Assembly (NCBI GenBank): GCA_964443245.1
Contig: CAYUEG010000025.1
Location: 1 to 34,882, forward strand
DNA from: CANJDH01 sp964443245
Lineage (GTDB): Bacteria; Pseudomonadota; Gammaproteobacteria; Burkholderiales; JAEUOS01
DNA: 34,882 bases
Reading direction: 5' to 3'
Below are positions 1-8,859 of this stretch, piece after piece. The position numbers were made by a program, and so were the translations under genes. Within the stretch, counting starts at the first letter, position 1. Each line of letters opens with the position of its first letter. The notes beneath the pieces were generated by a model, which saw nothing but the letters and a program-made list of their open reading frames with translations, did not search any database and had not been told where the DNA came from.

Positions 1-665
1 GCGGCATCGAACAGCGTGCCGCCGACCGGGTCGTACACGAGGTCTACGCCCGCGTTCTTGGTGATGGCCATCACGGCATCGCGCAGGCCTTCGTTGGGCA
101 CGGCGTGGTGTGCGCCGTGCGCGATGGCAAAGGCGCGCTTTTCTTCACTGCTGGCGGCCGCGATCACGGTGGCGCCGGCATGGCGTGCCAGTTCAACCGC
201 AGCCACGCCCACACCACCGGCGGCGCCGAGGATCAGTGCGGTTTCGCCTGCCTTGAGGTTGCCGCGCCAGAACAGCCCGCCATAGGCCGTGCCATAGGCG
301 TTGGGCAGGTGGATTGACGGATCAAACTTGAGCGCGTCAGGAATCGGGTACACCGTGGCGGCCGGCACCACCACTTGTTCCGCAATGCCACCCCAATCGC
401 AAATGGCGAGCACGCGGTCACCCGGTTTGACTTGCGTGACGCCGGGGGAGACTTCCAGTACCGTGCCGGCCACTTCGGTGCCGGGCGTGAACGGCATCGG
501 GTAGGTGCGCTGGTATTTGCCGGCTACCTGCAGGCCCATGGCAAAGCTCACGCTGGCGCAGTCGACTTCGATGCGCACGCCGCCGGCGGTGAGTGCGGGC
601 GGCGCGATGTCTTCGACGACGAGTTCATCCCACTCACGCGGGCTGTGGCAGACGAGGGCGCGCAT
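1..665 (-). CDS. NADPH:quinone oxidoreductase family protein (MDR, zinc-less), 3' end missing
   Basis: Partial gene running off the left edge; about 221 residues are visible from ATG at 665. It belongs to the medium-chain dehydrogenase/reductase superfamily, quinone-reductase branch. The N-terminal GroES-like fold includes the PFTPGTEVAGTV segment near residue 55 and a GDRV turn near residue 81. The Rossmann part begins near residue 145 with LGAAGGVGVAAVELA, the NADP-binding AxxGGxG motif, followed by the typical ASSEEK. The cysteine cluster of the structural zinc lobe is not seen, which fits the zeta-crystallin/quinone-reductase group. Only 2 bases separate its ATG from the stop of the upstream CoA-transferase, so the two are translated together. 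Substrate is not deducible; in such pairs it may reduce an enoyl or quinone intermediate, which is inference only. Confidence 0.85.
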   Translation of the reverse strand, partial: MRALVCHSPREWDELVVEDIAPPALTAGGVRIEVDCASVSFAMGLQVAGKYQRTYPMPFTPGTEVAGTVLEVSPGVTQVKPGDRVLAICDWGGIAEQVVVPAATVYPIPDALKFDPSIHLPNAYGTAYGGLFWRGNLKAGETALILGAAGGVGVAAVELARHAGATVIAAASSEEKRAFAIAHGAHHAVPNEGLRDAVMAITKNAGVDLVYDPVGGTLFDA

Positions 666-667
666 GG

Positions 668-1855
668 TCAGGCAGATGGTTGGGGAGATGTTGTCGAAAA
701 CTGCCGCACCGTGCCATCGGCCAGCAGTGCCTCGACGTCCGCTGCGCTGAAACCCGCATCCAGCAACACTTTGCGCGAATGCTCGCCGATGCGCGGTGCC
801 GGGCGCACGGTGCGGTCCGCACCGGGCAAATGCGGCACCGTGAGCGCACCATAGGGCGGTTGGTCGATGGTGGCGAAGTAGCCCATGGTGCGCATCTGCT
901 CATCCTCGCGCAGGGCAAGGTAGTCGTTGATGGCGCTCACCAGCACGTCGGCGGCTTCCAGCTTCTTCACCCAATTGGCGGTGGTGTCATGGGTGAGCGC
1001 CTCGGCCAGCGCGGCGTTGATCTCCTTCATGTGCTGCTTGCGCGGATCGTTCTGCGAGTAACGCGGATCGGTGAGCCACTCTTCGCGCCCCACGGTGCGC
1101 GCGATGCGCCCGAACATCTCGTTGCTCATGCAGCTCACCACGATCCAGCCGTCCCGGGTGCGGAATTCCCCGGCGGGCGCGAAGATGGCCGCGCGGCTGG
1201 CCGGATCGGGATACAGGAAAGTGTCGATCATCGGTCCGGCCTGGAAGGCGGCACAACATTCGGCGAGCGACACTTCCACATGCTGGCCCTGGCCGCTGGA
1301 AGCGCGTTCGAACAAGGCCGCGCTGACCGCCTGCGCCGCATAGATCGCGCTGATGTTGTCCGGCACGTAGAAGCCGACGCGTTTGGGAATGCCGCCGGGC
1401 ATGGCGTTGGCCACTGCCATCCCGCTGTAAGCCTGCAGCACCGAATCGGTAGCGGCTTTCGCCGAAAGCGGGCCTTGGGGACCAAAGCCGGTAATCGAGC
1501 AATACACCACGCGCGGGTTGATGGCCTGCAGCGTCGCGTAATCGAGGCCGAGCTTTTTCATCACGCCGGCGCGAAAGTTCTCCACCACCACATCCACGGT
1601 GGCGGCGAGTTTGAGCAGCGCGGCGCGGCCAGCCGGTTTGGTGGCATCGATGGCCAGGCTCTCCTTGTTGAGGTTGCCGGCAATGGCATTGGCGCACATG
1701 GCATCACGGCTCCCGCCGGTGGCGCGGATCCAGTCACCGCCAATCGGTTCGACCTTGATCACGCGGGCGCCTTGACGCGCCAGAATCTCGGCGCACACCG
1801 GGCCGGCAATGCCCTGGCTGATGTCCAGAACGGTGAGGTGGCGAAAGGCTTGCAT
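668..1855 (-). CDS. CaiB/BaiF (class III) CoA-transferase family protein
   Basis: 395-residue protein, normal length for family III CoA-transferases, which move CoA between carboxylic acids without a ping-pong enzyme-CoA thioester of the class I type. The N-terminus shows the family pattern VLDISQGIAGPVCAEILARQ, then ARVIKVEP and GDWIR; VFNPR-like text appears as INPRVVYCSITGFGPQGPLS near residue 110, the usual NPRLIYxxxxGFGxxGP signature. The family's catalytic acidic residue lies in VDVSLxDA-type text; here the equivalent reads VEVSLAECC, so a Glu stands where Asp is common. ATG at 1855 is preferred to the in-frame TTG at 1882 because homologues begin just before this beta strand. It is divergent from the DMT transporter (47 bp between starts) and 2 bp upstream of the quinone reductase. 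The acid substrate is unknown. Confidence 0.9.
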   Translation of the reverse strand: MQAFRHLTVLDISQGIAGPVCAEILARQGARVIKVEPIGGDWIRATGGSRDAMCANAIAGNLNKESLAIDATKPAGRAALLKLAATVDVVVENFRAGVMKKLGLDYATLQAINPRVVYCSITGFGPQGPLSAKAATDSVLQAYSGMAVANAMPGGIPKRVGFYVPDNISAIYAAQAVSAALFERASSGQGQHVEVSLAECCAAFQAGPMIDTFLYPDPASRAAIFAPAGEFRTRDGWIVVSCMSNEMFGRIARTVGREEWLTDPRYSQNDPRKQHMKEINAALAEALTHDTTANWVKKLEAADVLVSAINDYLALREDEQMRTMGYFATIDQPPYGALTVPHLPGADRTVRPAPRIGEHSRKVLLDAGFSAADVEALLADGTVRQFSTTSPQPSA

Positions 1856-1902
1856 GGTGGGGAAAAGGGGCGGCTTGAACAAGCCCTAGAATAGCGGAAG
1901 TC

Positions 1903-2868
1903 ATGTCGAACGATTCCGAGCCTTCACCGGCAACCCGCCCGCCAGCGTCGCCTGGCCATGCGCTCGGGCGCCACACCGCGCGATTGACGCTCTACCTGGC
2001 CGGGCTTGACCCGACGGTGCGCGGCATGTTGTGGACGGTGGCTGCCGGCATGCTGTTCTCGGTGCTCAATACCTTGCTGCGGCTGATGGCGCAGCAGATG
2101 GATCCGTTCCAGGCGCAGTTCCTGCGCTATCTGTTTGGCTGCATCGTCATGCTGCCCATCGTGCTGCGCGCCGGGCTGGCCACGTACTGGCCCAAGCGCA
2201 TGGGTGGCCAGTTCCTGCGTGGCGGCTTTCATACCATCGGCCTGTGTTTGTGGTTTACCGCGTTGCCGCAGATTCACCTTGCGGACATGACGGCGATCGG
2301 CTTTACCGGGCCGATCTTCATCATGATCGGCGCATTTTTCTTCTTCAAGGAGAAAATGCTGTGGGACCGCTGGCTGGCCGCCGCCATCGGTTTCACCGGT
2401 GTGCTGGTGGTGGTGTGGCCCAAACTCTCCGGCGGTGCCGGGTTCTACCATCTGGTGATGCTGGGGTCGGCGCCGATGTTTGCCATGTCCTTCCTGTGCG
2501 CGAAGTTCCTGACCCGCCACGAGCGGCCCGAAGTCATCGTGGTGTGGCTGGCGATTACCGTGGCCATTTTCAGCTTCCCTCTGGCCACGCTGCACTGGAC
2601 CTGGCCTTCGATGATGCAGTGGATGACGTTCCTGTTCTGCGGGGTGATCGGCAGTGCAGGGCACTACTGCCTGACGCGCTCGTTTGTGGCGACCGACATT
2701 TCGGCCACGCAGTCCGCCAAGTTTCTTGACCTGGTATGGGCTTCCGCCCTGGGCTGGCTGGTGTTCGCCGCCGTGCCCAGCGCGACCACGCTCGCAGGGG
2801 GCGTGGTGATTGCGGCCTCCACCGTCTGGATTGCCCGGCGCGAGGCGCGGGCGCGCAAGGCGGCTTAG
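1903..2868 (+). CDS. EamA/RhaT-family (DMT superfamily) inner-membrane transporter
   Basis: 321 residues. A polar, proline-rich N-terminal tail of about 40 residues is followed by roughly ten hydrophobic segments forming two EamA repeats (about residues 41-175 and 185-315), the usual size and layout of drug/metabolite exporters. Family-typical text includes FSVLNTLLRLMAQQMDPFQ, FLRYLFGC and a second-repeat region ending in IAASTVWIARREARARK, a positive-inside tail. ATG at 1903 is preceded by a weak purine stretch (GGAAG). Its 3' end lies 6 bp from the convergent HDOD gene. Members export small metabolites or amino acids; nothing here identifies the cargo, and the divergent CoA-transferase operon may be unrelated. 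Confidence 0.88.
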   Translation: MSNDSEPSPATRPPASPGHALGRHTARLTLYLAGLDPTVRGMLWTVAAGMLFSVLNTLLRLMAQQMDPFQAQFLRYLFGCIVMLPIVLRAGLATYWPKRMGGQFLRGGFHTIGLCLWFTALPQIHLADMTAIGFTGPIFIMIGAFFFFKEKMLWDRWLAAAIGFTGVLVVVWPKLSGGAGFYHLVMLGSAPMFAMSFLCAKFLTRHERPEVIVVWLAITVAIFSFPLATLHWTWPSMMQWMTFLFCGVIGSAGHYCLTRSFVATDISATQSAKFLDLVWASALGWLVFAAVPSATTLAGGVVIAASTVWIARREARARKAA

Positions 2869-2874
2869 GTACCG

Positions 2875-3705
2875 CTAGTGCCCCATCGCGATCGCCTGGG
2901 CTCGCGCCACCGGCAGGTTCAGGAGCGCACCCAGGGCAGCAAAATCATCCGGCAGCGCCGGATTGTCCCAGCCGTTGGCCGAATGGCGTGCCATCGCAAT
3001 GGCGAGGGAAACGTTGTGCATCTTCGGATCCGGCTTGGCGTGTTCGTCGGTGATGCGCACCAGCAGTTCCGGCAGTTTCCAGCGCCGCATCAACTCATGC
3101 TGCAGGGCATTGAGCTCGATGTTGAGCACCTCCTTTTGTGCTTCCACACTGCGCAGGCCGGGGTTGTCGAGCAGCATTCTTTCCACCTGACGCGCCAGTT
3201 GCGGCGCAAAGCACCACAGCAGCAGCTCGGTAAAGTCGTGCAGCAGGGTGGCGGTGCGAATCACTTCAAGGTCGAGGTCGTGCCGGCGCACGGCCCACTC
3301 GAAGCTCCAGTCCGCAGCGCGCTGGATGCGCTTGAGCACGCTCAGCATGCGCAACTGGTTCTGGTTCCGGTCCGGGTCCCCGGCAAACAGGTCGTTGACC
3401 GTGGTCAGGTGCTTGAACGATGCGAAGAACGGGCCGATACCCAGCATCACGATGCAACTGGTCACGGTTTCCACGTCCGTGACCTGCCGTTGCGTGCGCA
3501 ACTCGGCAACGCGGCGAAACAGCTTCAAGGTCATCAGGGGATCGCAGGTGACGATCTGGCTCAATTCCTGTGCGCTGACCGCATCCTCGTTGTGCGACAT
3601 CGTCGCGATGGCAGTGGCGGTGCTGCGCAGCACGGGCAACTCGGCCTGGTCGAAGAACTTCGCCCAGGCCTGCAGGTTGGGCAGGGGGTTGGTCAAGGCG
3701 GGCAT
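2875..3705 (-). CDS. HDOD domain-containing protein
   Basis: 276 residues from ATG at 3705. An upstream in-frame extension to 3771 exists but adds no domain. The HDOD domain covers about residues 15-215: it opens with the segment on choosing ELPVLRSTATAIATM, continues with a DPLMTLKLFRRVAEL helix (the 'D..L...ll...NSA' region of HDOD proteins) and the LHDFTELLLW segment, where phosphohydrolase HD residues would lie. HDOD proteins are HD-fold relatives that have generally lost the full metal-binding set and act in signalling or chemotaxis-like control rather than as enzymes. No receiver, GGDEF or EAL domain is attached. The gene stands 117 bp behind the cupin gene on the same strand, with a GC hairpin in between, so it is probably a separate unit. 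Specific role unknown. Confidence 0.82.
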   Translation of the reverse strand: MPALTNPLPNLQAWAKFFDQAELPVLRSTATAIATMSHNEDAVSAQELSQIVTCDPLMTLKLFRRVAELRTQRQVTDVETVTSCIVMLGIGPFFASFKHLTTVNDLFAGDPDRNQNQLRMLSVLKRIQRAADWSFEWAVRRHDLDLEVIRTATLLHDFTELLLWCFAPQLARQVERMLLDNPGLRSVEAQKEVLNIELNALQHELMRRWKLPELLVRITDEHAKPDPKMHNVSLAIAMARHSANGWDNPALPDDFAALGALLNLPVARAQAIAMGH

Positions 3706-3778
3706 GGGAGGTCTCGGATGCGGTCCATGCACGGATAACGGCACCATTCGGCAAAAACTGAGCAGCCGCACTTCAAGG

Positions 3779-3803
3779 CCCGGCGCTCAGCCACGGCGCC
3801 GGG
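3779..3803 (-). terminator. candidate hairpin terminator after the pirin-cupin pair
   Basis: A perfect 8-bp GC-rich inverted repeat (CCCGGCGC at 3779-3786 with GCGCCGGG at 3796-3803, 9-base loop) begins 19 bases after the cupin stop. It lacks a clear T tract on the minus strand, so it may be a weak or Rho-assisted end. The position between two same-strand genes supports the call. Confidence 0.4.
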
Positions 3804-3822
3804 ACGCCCCAGGGCGGCCGGA

Positions 3823-4206
3823 TCAGCCGCGCAGGAACAGCGTGACCAGCGGATCCGGCCCGACCTGGCGGCTCCAGTGGCCGTGGCGGGTAGCGTCGAA
3901 GGTTTCGCCAGCGGGCACCAGATCGGCGGAGTAGAAATGCTCGCCCGGCTTGAACAGGCGGGAGGTGCCATCCTGCAGGCCGATTTCCATCTGGCCACCG
4001 AGGATGAACACCCATTGCGGCGTGACAGTGCAGTGAAATTGGCTGCGAAAGCCCAGCGGGCTGTGGCGCAACTGGTATCCGCCTGAGGGCATCAGCGCCG
4101 AGAGCATCGATTGCGGGGTGCCTTCTCCGAGCGGGATGGTTTCCTCGCGGAAGCGCGCGCGGCCGTCGGTGTCGGTAAACAGGATGACTTTCGTGAACTG
4201 GCTCAC
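3823..4206 (-). CDS. small cupin-domain protein
   Basis: 127 residues, a single cupin barrel. The segment QFHCTVTPQWVFILGGQMEIGLQDG is the first cupin motif region with the usual 'GE' position relaxed, and FKPGEHFYSADLVPAG is the turn leading to the second motif, followed by HGHWSRQVG. The start is GTG at 4206, chosen because it overlaps the pirin stop in a GTGA arrangement; this is translational coupling, so the two proteins are made together. Pirins are themselves bicupins, so this pair looks like a duplicated-fold partnership. Function is not known: small cupins of this size are often metal-dependent dioxygenases or ligand sensors. No DNA-binding domain is attached. Confidence 0.8.
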   Translation of the reverse strand: MSQFTKVILFTDTDGRARFREETIPLGEGTPQSMLSALMPSGGYQLRHSPLGFRSQFHCTVTPQWVFILGGQMEIGLQDGTSRLFKPGEHFYSADLVPAGETFDATRHGHWSRQVGPDPLVTLFLRG

Positions 4207-5132
4207 CGGAATTTCCCCATCTGGTAATCGACAATGGCCTGACGGATTTCGTCGACGGTGTTCATGACAAACGGCCCGTGCTGGACAATCGGTTCGCGAA
4301 TCGGCTTGCCGGCCACCAGGATGAACCGGCCTGCCTCATCATGGGTGTGGGCAGTGACCATGCCGCCGTCGGAAAGCACGGCCAGGTGCTGGTTCTTGAC
4401 GACAGTCTCGTCGTTGCCGAAGATCACTTCACCTTCGAAGACATAGGCAAAGGCGGTGTAGTCGGCGGGCAAGGCGAGTTCGAATTCGGTGCTGGCAGGC
4501 AAGGTGACGTCCAGATAGCTCGGATCCGTGGCCACGCCGCCGACCGGCCCGGTGACACCACCGTAGCTGCCGGCCAGCACCTTGACCACCATGCCGTTTT
4601 CGGCCGTGACCACCGGGACATCATCTGCCGGGATGTCCTGATAGCGGGGAGCGCACATCTTGTCTTTGGCCGGCAGGTTGACCCACAACTGGAAGCCGGA
4701 CATGCGGCCGGATTCCTGCAGCGGCATTTCGGAGTGGATCAGGCCGCGCCCGGCGGTCATCCACTGGACGCTGCCGGGCCCCAGATCGCCCGAGTTGCCC
4801 TGGTTGTCCTTGTGCTGCATGCGCCCGGCCAGCATGTAGGTGACGGTCTCGAAGCCACGGTGCGGATGATCGGGGAAGCCACCGATGTAATCGCTCGCGC
4901 TCTCGCTGCCGAAGGCGTCGAGCATCAGGAACGGATCGAGGTTTTGCAGTTGCGGCTGGCCAATGACGCGCAGCATCTTGACGCCGGCACCGTCGGAAGC
5001 GGGCATCCCGCGCACGATGCGGGAGACGCGGCGGCTGGCCGTCGCGGCGGCGTGGGCATGCGCCTTGTGCGTATGGTCGTGGGGGTGGTCGTGGGAGTGG
5101 TCGTGCGAATGGGTATGGGGAGTTGAGCTCAT
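4203..5132 (-). CDS. pirin family protein with histidine-rich N-terminal extension
   Basis: 309 residues. Residues about 34-300 are a pirin bicupin: SRIVRGMPASDGAGVKMLRV, then HPHRGFETVTY and GRGLIHSEMP. The expected metal ligands are all present as H89, H91, H133 and E135. Pirins bind iron; some bacterial members (the YhhW type) oxidise quercetin-like flavonols, others modulate dehydrogenases. The unusual part is residues 6-27, with 11 histidines in 22 residues alternating with D, S and T, like the metal-storage tails of HypB or SlyD. No signal peptide is seen. ATG at 5132 opens directly into that tail; the next good internal start would be well inside the core, so the tail is probably real. 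It overlaps the downstream cupin gene by 4 bp. Confidence 0.9.
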   Translation of the reverse strand: MSSTPHTHSHDHSHDHPHDHTHKAHAHAAATASRRVSRIVRGMPASDGAGVKMLRVIGQPQLQNLDPFLMLDAFGSESASDYIGGFPDHPHRGFETVTYMLAGRMQHKDNQGNSGDLGPGSVQWMTAGRGLIHSEMPLQESGRMSGFQLWVNLPAKDKMCAPRYQDIPADDVPVVTAENGMVVKVLAGSYGGVTGPVGGVATDPSYLDVTLPASTEFELALPADYTAFAYVFEGEVIFGNDETVVKNQHLAVLSDGGMVTAHTHDEAGRFILVAGKPIREPIVQHGPFVMNTVDEIRQAIVDYQMGKFR

Positions 5133-5237
5133 GCAGGGATAGGTGGAGGCAGATTGAACGGATTCAATCTACCACACCCCTGCGCGGGGTCCTTCCGCTG
5201 CCGGACCGACAGGGCGCCGGCGGAGGCGCCCGGCGCC

Positions 5238-5420
5238 TCAGCCTTGCGGCGGGCGGACCAGACAGGGGGCGCGCAGGCAGCGCGAGAGCACGCTGCCAAA
5301 GTTGCTGCCTGCCGTAAGGAAGCTCTCGGCCTGCAATTTCTCCCAGCTGGAGGGTCGCGCTGCGTTGTCCAGGCGGCTCAGCAGCTTCTGGCTGGTGTCG
5401 TGCACGTTCACGGCGTTCAT
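5238..5420 (-). CDS. small hypothetical protein, 60 residues
   Basis: ATG at 5420 is preceded by a good ribosome-binding sequence (CGGAGAAACG, GGAG about 10 bases upstream), and TGA is at 5238. The peptide begins MNAVNVHDTSQKLLSRLDNA and has a charged, helix-prone first half and a more hydrophobic Cys-containing second half (SRCLRAPCLV). No recognised domain, signal peptide or transmembrane helix. Its promoter would lie in the scaffold gap only 26 bases upstream. It reads toward the pirin gene, 105 bp away; a GC inverted repeat (5213-5220 with 5230-5237) follows its stop but has no T tract. I consider it a plausible but unproven gene. Confidence 0.45.
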   Translation of the reverse strand: MNAVNVHDTSQKLLSRLDNAARPSSWEKLQAESFLTAGSNFGSVLSRCLRAPCLVRPPQG

Positions 5421-5446
5421 GGGACGTTTCTCCGTTCGGTTAAGGC

Positions 5447-5546
5447 NNNNNNNNNNNNNNNNNNNNNNNNNNNNNNNNNNNNNNNNNNNNNNNNNNNNNN
5501 NNNNNNNNNNNNNNNNNNNNNNNNNNNNNNNNNNNNNNNNNNNNNN
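5447..5546. other. scaffold gap of 100 N
   Basis: Exactly 100 unknown bases, the conventional placeholder for a gap of unknown size. The 30 or so bases on each side do not repeat one another, unlike the second gap of this window, so sequence may really be missing here, including any promoter of the small protein ending at 5420. Confidence 0.98.
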
Positions 5547-5930
5547 CGGGGGCAGATTGCCCTTACCTCCTCTTAACGGCAGCCCATCGATGGAATTGAG
5601 GGTGAAAACGCAACAAATTTGGCCGACCATCCGGCTGCCCGGGGGCGTGGCGGGGAAAGCAAGTTCCCCATCGAGGCATGGCTGAAAGCGTTGTCGCACA
5701 AGGCTCTCGCCGATAGGGGGTGCCCAAACCCTTGTGCCACAACGGTTCTGGCCGGGTATCCATCCGGGCAATGTCAAAAAGACAAGGAAAAACAATGGCT
5801 TTCGCGTGTTGCATGCCGTAAAATTCAGCGTTTTGCGTTGCACCATTCGCTGCGCCCATCTCATCGGCGGCCAGCCTTTTGGATCGCAACGATCCAGTCT
5901 GCACGCATCACTTCATTCGTCAAGGCTCAC
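5547..5930 (+). other. non-coding leader region of typA
   Basis: About 380 bases with no convincing gene. Open frames through it on both strands have unnatural composition, and the in-frame extension of typA to 5619 has no similarity to the GTPase family. There is a small perfect hairpin (GGGGAA at 5652-5657 with TTCCCC at 5664-5669). A TAAAAT hexamer at 5819-5824 could be a -10 element for typA, but the sequence 16-18 bases upstream of it has no recognisable -35, so I do not call a promoter. An AAGG sequence about 6 bases before the ATG serves as ribosome-binding site. Confidence 0.6.
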
Positions 5931-7748
<1,818 letters not shown>

Positions 7749-7751
7749 CCG

Positions 7752-7782
7752 GCGGACCTGCCGGCGTGGTTTGCCGGTCCGC
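7752..7782 (+). terminator. GC-rich inverted repeat after typA, possible terminator
   Basis: GCGGACC at 7752-7758 pairs with GGTCCGC at 7776-7782, three bases after the typA stop. The 17-base spacer holds a further CCGGC/GCCGG alternative pairing. There is no run of T after it, so termination may be weak or Rho-assisted. Confidence 0.35.
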
Positions 7783-7785
7783 TTC

Positions 7786-7837
7786 GATGGCCTGCCTTGG
7801 TGGCCTGCTGTGGTGGCCTGCTTTGCTGGCCGGTTTT
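7786..7837. repeat. 13-bp imperfect tandem repeat, four units
   Basis: Units at 7786-7798, 7799-7811, 7812-7824 and 7825-7837 follow the consensus GGTGGCCTGCTTT, each differing at one to four positions, the last being the most diverged. The array fills the space between the typA hairpin and the senB stop at 7841. It lies outside any supported gene and ends in TTTTCTC on the plus strand. Confidence 0.75.
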
Positions 7838-7840
7838 CTC

Positions 7841-8812
7841 TCAGGTCCTTCGCGCGACACGCTGCACCGTATCGCGCACCAGCGCCTCGAGCGCTGATTG
7901 CTCTGCTCCGGCATCGGTGAGGTGGCGCCGGCGCGCAACACCGCGTTCCAGGCTCAGTACGAAGCGCTTGTCGTGTTCCAGTCGCGACATCAATCCGGCC
8001 AGTTCCCGCTCGTCTTCCAGGGTGTAGTAGCCGGGGTAGTCATCGCCCAGCAGACCACGGTTTCCCGGAATGCGCGAGGCCAGCACCGGCACGCCGCAGG
8101 CGATGGCCTCCGACACGACGTGGGCGCCACCTTCCATGCGGCTGGAGATCACCATTGCATGCGAGCGCGCCAGCCAGCGCATTGCATCGCCATGGGCCAC
8201 TTCGCCGAGCCAGCGATAACGCGGGTCGGCCGCACCGATGGCGCGCGCCTCGGCCTCCAGCAGCGGGTCCATTGCGCCACCCAGCTGCACTACGCGAATG
8301 CGTGAAGCAGCCGGCAAGTGGGGGAGGGCCAGGGCGGCACGCAGGGGATCCTTCTCGTCGCGCAGATGGCCGATGACGGTGATCAGCACGTAGCTTGAAG
8401 GTGGCGCACGCCGCATGACCGGGCGTACGGACTGGTGAATCACGCGGGTTTTGGCACGCAGCGCCGGCGCCAGCTCATTGAGCCCCTCGGCCTGCAGCAC
8501 GATCATGGCGTCGGCCAGAGTCATGGCGTGCTGGGCGGCGGCATCGGTGCGTATGTCGCGATACAGGTCGGTGCCGGTCAGGGCCAGAATCAGGGGGCGA
8601 TCGGCTTTGGACTTCCACAGGGCAATCGATTCCGCACTGCGCCTGGCGTGCAGGGCGATCATGCAGTCGTGCGCGACGCGCGCCTCGCTGGCGTGAACCA
8701 CGATCTCGACCGCATGGCCGCCGGCGCGCAGGTGGCGGGCCCAGCGGGTGGCAGTGTTCCGATTGCCGTGGCGCGAGCCCGGCTTGGCAGGCGTGACGAT
8801 TAGAATGTTCAC
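7841..8812 (-). CDS. senB: selenosugar synthase SenB-like GT4 glycosyltransferase
   Basis: 323 residues from a GTG start at 8812, chosen because the family begins with a short beta strand followed by PGSRHGNR (here MNILIVTPAKPGSRHGNRNT); the ATG at 8848 would add 12 unrelated residues. The family was long listed as TIGR04348 glycosyltransferases, and its members next to EgtB-like proteins were shown to be SenB, which joins selenophosphate to UDP-GlcNAc to make a selenosugar. C-terminal GT-B features are seen: VIGHLRDEKDP, SRMEGGAHVVSEAIACGVPVLAS (the GT4 E-x7-E nucleotide-sugar region) and a GNRGLLG loop. It is divergent from senA with 47 bp between starts. Identity rests on recognised family text plus the neighbour; no search was run. 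Confidence 0.85.
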   Translation of the reverse strand: MNILIVTPAKPGSRHGNRNTATRWARHLRAGGHAVEIVVHASEARVAHDCMIALHARRSAESIALWKSKADRPLILALTGTDLYRDIRTDAAAQHAMTLADAMIVLQAEGLNELAPALRAKTRVIHQSVRPVMRRAPPSSYVLITVIGHLRDEKDPLRAALALPHLPAASRIRVVQLGGAMDPLLEAEARAIGAADPRYRWLGEVAHGDAMRWLARSHAMVISSRMEGGAHVVSEAIACGVPVLASRIPGNRGLLGDDYPGYYTLEDERELAGLMSRLEHDKRFVLSLERGVARRRHLTDAGAEQSALEALVRDTVQRVARRT

Positions 8813-8859
8813 GATCGCGTGATGGTAATGCAAAAAATTGCGCGCCATTCCAACCGCTG

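Noticed and set aside
593..1894. Long plus-strand open frame of 433 codons opposite the CoA-transferase
   Set aside because: Antisense shadow of a clear family III CoA-transferase; His/Gly/Arg-rich composition and no recognisable fold.
5213..5237. GC inverted repeat GGCGCCGG/CCGGCGCC after the 60-residue orf
   Set aside because: Perfect stem but no T tract on either strand; not enough to call a terminator.
5421..5600. Possible duplicated contig ends at the first gap, as at the second
   Set aside because: The flanks of the first gap were compared and do not match, so there is no sign that this gap is false.
5619..5930. 104-codon N-terminal extension of typA
   Set aside because: Not similar to the GTPase family, which starts at 5931 with MSRNLRNIAII; composition is non-coding.
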